Source: Bog-159 sp963707465 (GTDB lineage: Bacteria > Acidobacteriota > Terriglobia > Bryobacterales > Bryobacteraceae). From it: 64,000 nt of DNA. Below the pieces are notes generated by a model. It saw only the letters and a program-made list of their open reading frames with translations. It did not search any database and was not told the origin of the DNA. Of the stretch, positions 56,615 to 64,000 are shown piece by piece (within the stretch, counting starts at the first letter, position 1; each line of letters opens with the position of its first letter). The translations under genes and the position numbers were made by a program. The stretch lies in contig CAVPQK010000015.1 of assembly GCA_963707465.1 (NCBI GenBank), forward strand, positions 434,001 through 498,000, given 5' to 3'.

Positions 56615-57934
56615 CTACCGCGTCCTGCGAAAAATCCGGAACTCCCAGGCATCCAGCCCGAGCGACGGCAGCGCCGACGGCCGCGCCTTCTCCACTCCCG
56701 GCGTGACTTCCGTGAAGCCCGCTGTGGCGGTGTCCAGCAATCCCAGGAACGGCTGGTTCGAGAAGTTGATCGCTACCAGGAATTCCTCGCCTCCGCCTTT
56801 GCGCAGGTACGTCACCACGCGCGCATCGTCGGAGTTGCGCAGCCACTCCGTCGCGCCCTGCTCCAGAGCAGGGTGCGCGCGGCGCAGCGCAATCATGCCG
56901 GCATAGAACCGCGGAAACTCCGGGCGGCGCTCGGCGATCTTCCAGAATACCGGCAGCTTCTCGAACAGCGCGGGGGAGCCGGATTCGGCCGTATCGCCCG
57001 CTTCCATGCCCTCGTACAGCAGTGGCACGCCATCCAGCGTGAACATGAATGCCGAAGCCGCCAGCGCGCCGCCCTTGCCCAAGCGCACAATGGCGCGCTC
57101 TTCGTCATGATCGTCGGAGATGCGCATGTGCAGCGCACCCTTCGGATATTGCGCGCGCTCCGCCTCCCACGCGGCGCGCAGATCGCGGGCCGGCTCGCCT
57201 TTGCTGAAGATCGCGGCCAGCGTGCTGTGCAGCGGCCACGCATAATCCAGGTCGAAAGCTTTGGACATCAGCGGCGGATCGTGCGCTTCCGCCAGCCACA
57301 GCGTGCCGGGTTTGATCTTGTCCACCTCGGCGCGCGCGCTTTCCCAGAAACTCACCGGCACCATACTGGCCGCGTCGCAGCGGAAGCCGTCCACATCGAA
57401 GTCGCGGATCCAGTAGCGCAGCATGTCGATCATGTAGGCGCGCAGCTTCGGGTTGGAGTAGTCGAGCCCCGCCACATCGTCCCAATCCGGAACGGGCGAG
57501 ATGATCTGGCCCGCGGCGTTATGCTTGTAAAATTCGGGGGCCTTCATCATCACGCTATCCCAGGCCGTGTGGTTGGCCACGATGTCCAGAATCACCCGCA
57601 TGCCGCGCCGATGCGCTTCGGCCACCAGCCGCTTCAGGTCGTCTTTAGTGCCGTAGGCTGGATCGATGGCGTAATAGTCGCGCACCGAGTAGGGGCTGCC
57701 CAAGGTGCCCTTGCGTTTCACCTGACCGATAGGATGGATGGGCATGAGCCAGACCACGTCCACGCCGAGCCGATGCAAGCGGTCCAGACCCGCGGTCACT
57801 CCGTTCAGGTCGCCCGCCGGTGAAAAGTCGCGCGGGAAGACTTCGTAGATTACGGCGCCCGGCAGCCAGTCGGGAGGCGCCGCCATCAACGGAATGGCCA
57901 GCGCGGCAAGCAGTGCCCATGACGATCTTGTCAT
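56615..57934 (-). CDS. GH13 alpha-amylase-family enzyme, exported
   Basis: From the ATG at 57934 the 439-residue protein has a signal peptide (SSWALLAALAIPLMAAPP). The (beta/alpha)8 barrel motifs are in order: VWLMPIHPIG, DIVANHTAWDS (region I), DVDGFRCDAAS with the nucleophile Asp (region II), TLWLAEAHD with the acid/base Glu (region III) and ISDDHDEE (region IV with the third Asp). It acts on alpha-glucans outside the cytoplasmic membrane. The C-terminal beta-sandwich is short. An ATG at 57955 would also fit. It is divergent from the DPP III gene with a hairpin repeat between. Confidence 0.92.
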   Translation of the reverse strand: MTRSSWALLAALAIPLMAAPPDWLPGAVIYEVFPRDFSPAGDLNGVTAGLDRLHRLGVDVVWLMPIHPIGQVKRKGTLGSPYSVRDYYAIDPAYGTKDDLKRLVAEAHRRGMRVILDIVANHTAWDSVMMKAPEFYKHNAAGQIISPVPDWDDVAGLDYSNPKLRAYMIDMLRYWIRDFDVDGFRCDAASMVPVSFWESARAEVDKIKPGTLWLAEAHDPPLMSKAFDLDYAWPLHSTLAAIFSKGEPARDLRAAWEAERAQYPKGALHMRISDDHDEERAIVRLGKGGALAASAFMFTLDGVPLLYEGMEAGDTAESGSPALFEKLPVFWKIAERRPEFPRFYAGMIALRRAHPALEQGATEWLRNSDDARVVTYLRKGGGEEFLVAINFSNQPFLGLLDTATAGFTEVTPGVEKARPSALPSLGLDAWEFRIFRRTR

Positions 57935-57959
57935 CAGCCACCATCGTAGCGCCATAGTG

Positions 57960-57981
57960 GGACAGGCCTCCCGGCCTGTCC
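57960..57981. repeat. Dispersed hairpin repeat, short form
   Basis: GGACAGGCC-TCCC-GGCCTGTCC, identical to the copy at 6832-6853. It lies in the interval between divergent genes, so it is not serving as a terminator of either. Confidence 0.7.
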
Positions 57982-58015
57982 GCGCCATGATCTACGATAC
58001 TCTTGGAGGCATACA

Positions 58016-59944
58016 TTGGTTCGAACCGCATTCTTATCGTTAATTCTTGGCGTGGCGGCGGCCGCGCAGGACGGCGGGCTCGCCGATCGCGTCGGCAACA
58101 CCGGCTTCGTGCAACTGACCGCCGAGAGCTTCCACACCCTCACGCCGCGCGAGCAGTCGCTGGCTTACTGGTTGAGCCAGGCTTCCATCGCCACCGATCC
58201 CATCATCTACGACCAGATGTCGCGCTTCGGCTTGCGCCAGAAGCGCCTGCTGGAGACCCTGGTCACGCATCCGCAGGGCGTGAAGCCCGAATTGATGAAA
58301 AAGATCGTCGACTTCACCAAGCTGTTCTGGGCGAATAAAGGCAATCACAACGAAATGACGTCCCAGAAATTCCTGCCGGATCTCACCTTCGAAGAACTCA
58401 AAGCCGCCGCGGGGCCCAAGCTGGCCGCCGAAGTGGACGCCTTGAAGCCGTCCCTGTTCGACCCGGATTTCGAGCCCATGACCACCGCCAAGAGCCCCCG
58501 CGGCAAGCTCGACATCCTGCAAGCCAGCTCCAACAATTACTATTCGCCGGGGCTTAGCCTGATCGATATTCAGGGATTCCAGGAGCGCTATCCATTGAAT
58601 TCCCGCCTCGCCAAAGGGCCCGACGGCAAACTCGTCGAACAGGTTTATCGCGCCGGCGCGCCGGATGGTAAGATCCCGCCGGGCTTGAACGCGCAATACC
58701 TTCGGCGGGCCAACAGCGCACTCGAAAAGGCGCGGGCGTTTGCCGACCCGGCGCAGGCGGCCGCGATTGCCGCCCTGATTCGCTTCTTTCAGACCGGAGA
58801 TCCGCACGATTGGGTGCAATTCGGCATCGCCTGGGTGCAGGATAACCCGGTGGTGGATTTCGACAACGGCTTCATCGAGGTGTATCGCGACGCGCGCGGG
58901 GCCAAGGGCAGCTCGCAAAGTTTTGTCACCATCACCGACGCGGCCCTGGCCAGCCGCATGCGCAAGCTCTCCGACAACGCCCAGTACTTCGAAGACCACG
59001 CGCCCTGGCTCGCGCAGTACAAAATGCAGGGCGTGAAGCCGCCGGTGGCCAAGGCCGTCGAAGCCCTGATCGAAACGGGCGATTTCCACGTCTCCACCAT
59101 CGGCGACAACCTGCCGAACGAAAACGAAGTGCACGAGAAGTACGGATCCAAGAGCTTCATGTTTACCGGCAGCAGCCACGCGCTGGAGCACGCCACCGGC
59201 CCCGGACCGCTGGAAGAATTCGCCTCCTCGCCGGAGGAGATCGCCCTGGGCAAGAAATACGGCGACGAAGCGGAAGACTTGATGACCGCGCTGCACGAAG
59301 TGATCGGACACGGGTCGGGCAAGCTGAGTCCGAAATTGACCCACGAGCCCGCTTACTACCTGAAGGAATATTTCTCCACCATGGAGGAGGGCCGCGCCGA
59401 CCTGATGGCCCTGTGGAATGCCTTCGACCCCAAATTGCGGGAGCTAGGGTTGATCTCCAGCCCGGACGTCGCCAAGGCCATGTATAACGCGGCCGCGCGC
59501 GTGGCCTTGATGCAACTGCGGCGCATTCTCAAGGGCGATACCATCGAAGAGGACCATCAGCGCGACCGCCAGTTGATCGTGCGCTACATCATGGACAAGA
59601 CCGGCGCCATCGAGCAGATCGAGCGCGGCGGCAAGACCTACATGGTGGTGCGCAATTACGAAAAAATGCGCGCGGGCGTAGGCATGCTGCTGGCCGAGTT
59701 GATGCGTATCAAGGCGGAAGGCGACTACCCGGCGATCAAAGCGCTGGTCGACCGCTATGGCGTGCATTTCGATCCCAAGCTGCGCGACCAGGTTTTGAGC
59801 CGTTATGCGAAGCTGAACCTGCCCACCTACTGGGCCGGCATCAATCCGCAACTTTTCTCGAAAGACGGCAAGATCACCATGTCGTATCCGCGCGATTATA
59901 TGCGGCAGCAACTGTCGTACGCGGCGGAAAATAGCGGCCGATGA
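58016..59944 (+). CDS. Dipeptidyl-peptidase III family metallopeptidase (M49), exported
   Basis: A TTG at 58016 lies 7 bases after GGAGG; no ATG or GTG nearby fits. The 642-residue protein has a signal peptide (TAFLSLILGVAAAAQ), then the M49 fold with the zinc site HEVIGH at 427-432 (eukaryotic DPP III has HELLGH) and the third ligand in EEGRAD at 457-462. The NPVVDFDNGFIEVY and NLPNENEV segments are further family marks. It removes dipeptides from peptide N-termini, here in the envelope, which fits a peptide-scavenging role with the M19 dipeptidase. Confidence 0.92.
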   Translation: MVRTAFLSLILGVAAAAQDGGLADRVGNTGFVQLTAESFHTLTPREQSLAYWLSQASIATDPIIYDQMSRFGLRQKRLLETLVTHPQGVKPELMKKIVDFTKLFWANKGNHNEMTSQKFLPDLTFEELKAAAGPKLAAEVDALKPSLFDPDFEPMTTAKSPRGKLDILQASSNNYYSPGLSLIDIQGFQERYPLNSRLAKGPDGKLVEQVYRAGAPDGKIPPGLNAQYLRRANSALEKARAFADPAQAAAIAALIRFFQTGDPHDWVQFGIAWVQDNPVVDFDNGFIEVYRDARGAKGSSQSFVTITDAALASRMRKLSDNAQYFEDHAPWLAQYKMQGVKPPVAKAVEALIETGDFHVSTIGDNLPNENEVHEKYGSKSFMFTGSSHALEHATGPGPLEEFASSPEEIALGKKYGDEAEDLMTALHEVIGHGSGKLSPKLTHEPAYYLKEYFSTMEEGRADLMALWNAFDPKLRELGLISSPDVAKAMYNAAARVALMQLRRILKGDTIEEDHQRDRQLIVRYIMDKTGAIEQIERGGKTYMVVRNYEKMRAGVGMLLAELMRIKAEGDYPAIKALVDRYGVHFDPKLRDQVLSRYAKLNLPTYWAGINPQLFSKDGKITMSYPRDYMRQQLSYAAENSGR

Positions 59945-59956
59945 GAACTCGCCGGG

Positions 59957-61093
59957 CTAAGGTGCTTCGATGAGTCCCGGAATGGGTACGCGAATAAAGC
60001 TGGGCTTATAGTCGTTCGCGCACACCAGGTCGGCCGAATCGTTAGCGTTCACATTGTAGGAAACCAGTATCCCGTCGCTCGATGGGAATTCGGGATGCGC
60101 TTTCGGATCGTATGTATATAAGGTCCCTACCGAGCAGCCTGGCGCGCCGCTTTCGGGCGTGGTGTAGACCACCGTACGAGTCGTCCACGGACCTTGCGGA
60201 GTGCATGCGTAGTAGGTCGTTACGTACTTCCACCCCGGGTACGGCGGGTTTTGCGTGTCCATCCCGGTCATCAGAAAGAACGGGCCGGTGGCCGCATCCA
60301 GCAGGTTCACGCTGTATTCGTTGGTGATGGCGGGCACGCCGGCCATGGGCGTGGCGTTGGATTGCCCGGACACCCAGGTATGGCTGGTCGCATTCCAGTA
60401 TTGCCACTGGCTGGGATCGGTGAGCGCGGTCAAGCTCGAAAAGCGCGCCACATAGGGCAGTTTGTCCGCCGTGCCGGGGTCCATGATTCCGTAGAGGTAG
60501 AAGTACGCGCCCGCCTTGAAAATGCGGGTGCCCCACTCGAGGGTAAGATCCGGCAGCGCGATGGGCTGAATGGATTCCACCTTCATGCTGGGATAGGCAA
60601 CCGTAGCCACCGAAGTGCCCAGGTACTCAAACACGCCGGTCCATTCCAGCAGCAGAACCCTGAGCGAGTAGACGCCGGGCGATGTTTGGATCACCATGCC
60701 GTCTCCGGGCCAGAACCAGTCGGCTGAATCGGACGGCGCAAAATACGAACTGGTGCTGGGCGGATAGCCGACTGTCGTCAGAGTATCGGTGGTCTGGTTC
60801 TGAATGGTAAGCGAGTTGTGCGCCTGGAACAGCGCGCCCGATCGCAGACGGGTTTCCGGATTCACCGTGCCGATGTAGGAATCCGACCAGATCCAAAGAT
60901 TCAGTCCGCCCGGCAGAAGCACCGAGTATGTGCCGTCTGCGCCGGTCCAGCCGGGACCGTTTTGAGTAAAGAAGGTGTCGAACGTTGTGTCGGGAGTACC
61001 GGCGCCGGGCGCCGGCGGCAGCGTGCACTGGGCCCACAGCGTAGCGAGCGCAAAGAAGAAGATCAGGATGAATCGAGGAAATAGGCCGGGCAT
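59957..61093 (-). CDS. Secreted beta-propeller protein, DUF5005/GH43-like
   Basis: The 378-residue product from the ATG at 61093 has a signal peptide (FILIFFFALATLWAQ). It continues with FDTFFTQNGPGWTGADGTYSVLL, NLWIWSDSYIGTV, LEWGTRIFKAGAYFYLYGI, and PWTTRTVVYTTPES. The succession of short aromatic-rich strands with Asp-rich turns resembles five-bladed propellers of the DUF4185/DUF5005 and glycoside hydrolase 43/32-like group. Catalytic acids cannot be assigned with confidence. It is convergent with the DPP III gene and probably acts on, or binds, glycans. Confidence 0.65.
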   Translation of the reverse strand: MPGLFPRFILIFFFALATLWAQCTLPPAPGAGTPDTTFDTFFTQNGPGWTGADGTYSVLLPGGLNLWIWSDSYIGTVNPETRLRSGALFQAHNSLTIQNQTTDTLTTVGYPPSTSSYFAPSDSADWFWPGDGMVIQTSPGVYSLRVLLLEWTGVFEYLGTSVATVAYPSMKVESIQPIALPDLTLEWGTRIFKAGAYFYLYGIMDPGTADKLPYVARFSSLTALTDPSQWQYWNATSHTWVSGQSNATPMAGVPAITNEYSVNLLDAATGPFFLMTGMDTQNPPYPGWKYVTTYYACTPQGPWTTRTVVYTTPESGAPGCSVGTLYTYDPKAHPEFPSSDGILVSYNVNANDSADLVCANDYKPSFIRVPIPGLIEAP

Positions 61094-61142
61094 CTGGGAC
61101 CAGTATACGACGGCCACCAAAGGTGATAGACGACCTTGGGGG

Positions 61143-61198
61143 GCGGGCAATCTTGCCCGCGGACCGGCGTCCTCGCCGGTCCACCGGCCGCAGGCCGG
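61143..61198. repeat. Dispersed hairpin repeat, triple form
   Basis: GCGGGCA-ATCT-TGCCCGC (61143-61160), GGACCGGCG-TCCT-CGCCGGTCC (61161-61182) and CCGGCC-GCA-GGCCGG (61184-61198) stand in a row in the interval upstream of the tRNA-Tyr gene. Confidence 0.75.
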
Positions 61199-61315
61199 CA
61201 GGCTTGCAGTGCGCCTTCACCGGAGAGCGGGCTTGACGCACTAGAGGGCTTAAGTTTTTGGTACACTAAATACTTCAGCGGTGCTGCGCAAGTCGAGGTG
61301 CGTCGCCGCAGGTCT

Positions 61316-61404
61316 GGACGGGTGGCCGAGCGGCTAATGGCAACAGACTGTAAATCTGTCGCTCCTTGCGAGCTACGGAGGTTCGAATCCTCCCCCGTCC
61401 ACCA
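61316..61404 (+). tRNA. tRNA-Tyr (GTA)
   Basis: Acceptor arms GGACGGG and CCCGTCC pair, the anticodon stem ACAGA/TCTGT encloses CTGTAAA with anticodon GTA, and a long variable arm (CGCTCCTTGCGAGCTACG) marks class II. CCA is encoded. It is the first gene of a tRNA-tuf cluster. Confidence 0.96.
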
Positions 61405-61419
61405 GAACAGTTTTAACGG

Positions 61420-61495
<76 letters not shown>

Positions 61496-61516
61496 GGGTT
61501 TTGGAAGCACTTTGTA

Positions 61517-61544
61517 CACCAGTTAATCCTGGTCAACGGCTCCC
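61517..61544 (+). repeat. Partial copy of the tRNA-Thr 3' end
   Basis: CACCAGTT-AATCCTGGTCAACGGCTCC repeats tRNA-Thr bases 61467-61494 with one base missing in the T-loop. It starts 21 bases after the tRNA. The copy could be an integration scar or a decayed tandem tRNA. No integrase gene is in the window. Confidence 0.75.
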
Positions 61545-61585
61545 AGCAATTCCTGTAGCGAATCCGTACAGAAGGCTAATCTAAA

Positions 61586-62773
<1,188 letters not shown>

Positions 62774-62788
62774 CGAGGAACACCGAAC

Positions 62789-62941
62789 ATGGCACGCGAG
62801 ATCATCACTTTTCAATGCACCGAATGCAAGAACCGGAACTATTCCGGCACCAAGAACAAGAAGACCACCACCGAGCGGCTGGAAATGAAGAAATTCTGTC
62901 CGTATTGCCGGAAACACCAGCCGCACAAGGAAATCAAGTAG
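62789..62941 (+). CDS. rpmG: Ribosomal protein bL33
   Basis: The 50-residue protein reads AREIITFQCTECKNRNYSG, then TKNKKTTTERLEMKKFCPYCRKHQPHKEIK. The two CxxC pairs (CTEC, CPYC) show it is the zinc-binding form of L33. GAGG lies about 10 bases ahead of the ATG. It falls between tuf and tRNA-Trp, its normal place. Confidence 0.96.
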   Translation: MAREIITFQCTECKNRNYSGTKNKKTTTERLEMKKFCPYCRKHQPHKEIK

Positions 62942-62960
62942 AATTAGGATGGACAGGTAT

Positions 62961-63035
62961 AGGGGCGTAGGTTTAACGGCAGACCAGCGGTCTCCAAAAC
63001 CGCGAGTGGGGGTTCGAATCCCTCCGCCCCTGCCA
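62961..63035 (+). tRNA. tRNA-Trp (CCA)
   Basis: Acceptor arms AGGGGCG and CGCCCCT pair; the anticodon stem GCGGT/ACCGC encloses CTCCAAA with anticodon CCA; the T-arm has GTTCGAATC; CCA end encoded. It sits between rpmG and secE, as in many bacteria. Confidence 0.97.
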
Positions 63036-63069
63036 AGAAGCTGAGGGCAGAGCTGGGGAGCGAGGCAGA

Positions 63070-63303
63070 ATGGAAGGCAGCAATTTTCTTGAAAGCGTAA
63101 CAAGTTGGCCCGTGCGCACACGCGATTATTACAACGAGCTGAAGCTCGAAATGAAGCGCGTGACCTGGCCCAACCGCAAGCAGGTGGAGGGTACCACAGT
63201 TGTGGTGATCTTCACGGTCTTCCTCTTCGCGGCCTTCTTTGCGGTGGTCGATACGGTGCTGACAGACACCGTCACGCGTATGTACCACGCCTTGTCGCGG
63301 TAA
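63070..63303 (+). CDS. secE: Preprotein translocase subunit SecE
   Basis: The 77-residue protein has the SecE amphipathic segment YYNELKLEMKRVTWPNRKQVEGTTVVVI with the conserved EMKRVTWP motif, and one C-terminal membrane helix (FTVFLFAAFFAVVDTVL). It stabilises SecY in the protein-export channel. It lies 5 bases before nusG. Confidence 0.96.
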   Translation: MEGSNFLESVTSWPVRTRDYYNELKLEMKRVTWPNRKQVEGTTVVVIFTVFLFAAFFAVVDTVLTDTVTRMYHALSR

Positions 63304-63307
63304 CCGT

Positions 63308-63997
63308 ATGGATGACGAGAAGGTGTACCCCGTGGATCAGCAGGATCAAGAGGTGTCGGAAAACGGCGCGGTAGCCGAAGAACCGGCGGAAGCCGAAGCC
63401 GCGGCCCCGGAAGCGGCCGCCGCCGGGCCGGAGGAAGCGCCCGCCGCTCCCGGCTACGATGAGTCCTCTCCCAAGAAGTGGTTCATCATTCACACTTATT
63501 CCGGTTTCGAGCAGAAGGTGGCCGAGTCGCTGCGCAGCCGCTCGGAGGCATTCGGCTTCGCCGACAAGATCGGGCAAGTGCTCATTCCCACTGAAGAAGT
63601 GGTGGAGTTGCGCGGCGGCAAGAAGGTCACCAGCAAACGCCTGGTTTATCCCGGCTACGTGCTGGTGGAAATGGAAATGAACGACGACCTCTGGCACAAG
63701 GTCAAAGAAACGCCGCGTGTGACCGGATTCGTGGGCGGAGGCACCCAGCCGGTGCCGCTCAGCGCCGACGAAGTCAACTCGATCCTCTACCGCGAAGCCT
63801 CCGCCAGCGAGCGGCCGCGCCCCAAAACGACTTACGAGAGGAACGACGGCGTGCGCATCGTCGATGGTCCGTTCGCCAACTTCCGCGGCAAGGTGGACGA
63901 GGTCAATGCCGACCGCGGCACGCTGCGCGTGATGGTCATGATTTTCGGCCGCGCCACGCCGGTGGAACTCGAGTTCCTCCAAGTAGAAAAAGAATAG
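63308..63997 (+). CDS. nusG: Transcription antitermination factor NusG
   Basis: The 229-residue factor has an acidic, alanine-rich N-terminal extension (residues 1-50) that most NusGs lack, then the NGN domain (KWFIIHTYSGFEQKVAESL, YPGYVLVEMEMNDDLWHKVKETPRVTGFVGG) and the KOW domain (VRIVDGPFANFRGKVDEVNADRGTLRVMV). It binds RNA polymerase and couples it to Rho and the ribosome. It is the last complete gene; the window ends 3 bases after its stop. Confidence 0.96.
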   Translation: MDDEKVYPVDQQDQEVSENGAVAEEPAEAEAAAPEAAAAGPEEAPAAPGYDESSPKKWFIIHTYSGFEQKVAESLRSRSEAFGFADKIGQVLIPTEEVVELRGGKKVTSKRLVYPGYVLVEMEMNDDLWHKVKETPRVTGFVGGGTQPVPLSADEVNSILYREASASERPRPKTTYERNDGVRIVDGPFANFRGKVDEVNADRGTLRVMVMIFGRATPVELEFLQVEKE

Positions 63998-64000
63998 AAT

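Noticed and set aside
61230..61265. Promoter for the tRNA-tuf operon (TTGACG, TACACT)
   Set aside because: The two boxes are about 23 bases apart, too far for a sigma-70 promoter, so no promoter was assigned.

Overview
The window looks like chromosome of a GC-rich Acidobacteriota, most likely Bryobacterales/Solibacteraceae. The support is: two Oar-like TonB-dependent receptors with N-terminal carboxypeptidase-regulatory-like domains, two secreted GloVer-repeat proteins (one ending in the Solibacter-type C-terminal domain), a winged-helix/PD40 propeller regulator, BlaI/M56 pairs, and the order tuf, rpmG, tRNA-Trp, secE, nusG at the right edge. No phage, IS transposase, CRISPR array or replication origin was seen.

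Layout. 1-4.6 kb: a cut-off exported VWA-like protein, an alkyltransferase-like (ATL) repair gene, a GloVer protein, a truncated parvulin and a decayed DUF433/PIN-like toxin pair. 4.6-7.7 kb: a promoter, an M-box-like Mg2+ riboswitch, two mutually exclusive hairpins, a possible 23-residue acidic/proline leader peptide, an Nramp-related Mg2+ transporter, two small proteins and a PhoU-like protein. 7.7-11.8 kb: a collagen-like surface protein, DUF4159, and an ankyrin protein. 11.8-17.8 kb: a TacAT-type toxin-antitoxin pair sitting between a decayed and an intact copy of a TesA-like esterase gene, then ybbA/ybbP-like ABC genes. 17.8-24.7 kb: RoxA-like dihaem cytochrome, M56 peptidase with a VN-heptad tail plus its BlaI repressor, M19 dipeptidase, membrane proteins. 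24.7-31.4 kb: MFS exporter, half-length asparaginase, thrB, a frameshifted TIR-like gene, rhamnose-type isomerase/mutarotase, orphan HicB. 31.4-35.3 kb: remnants of a HEPN/MNT pair and an lpd-lipB-E2 operon. 35.5-49.1 kb: TonB receptors, GloVer/Soli protein, Hfq-like protein, thioesterase, sensor-regulator. 49.1-53.6 kb: ABC exporter whose ATPase has lost its catalytic core, decayed ParDE and HicAB modules, tRNA-Leu. 53.7-61.1 kb: NYN-LOTUS RNA-binding protein, Tat-exported oxidoreductase, amylase, DPP III, propeller protein. 61.3-64 kb: tRNA and translation/transcription genes.

Three themes cut across the window. (1) The 4.6-7.7 kb region reads as one magnesium-homeostasis unit, with an RNA sensor in front of a transporter that lacks the transition-metal ligands of true Nramps. 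(2) Toxin genes are broken in nearly every toxin-antitoxin module while the antitoxins remain open; only the TacAT-like pair is intact. (3) At least ten short intergenic elements made of one to three perfect hairpins are scattered through the window; copies differ by paired, compensating changes.
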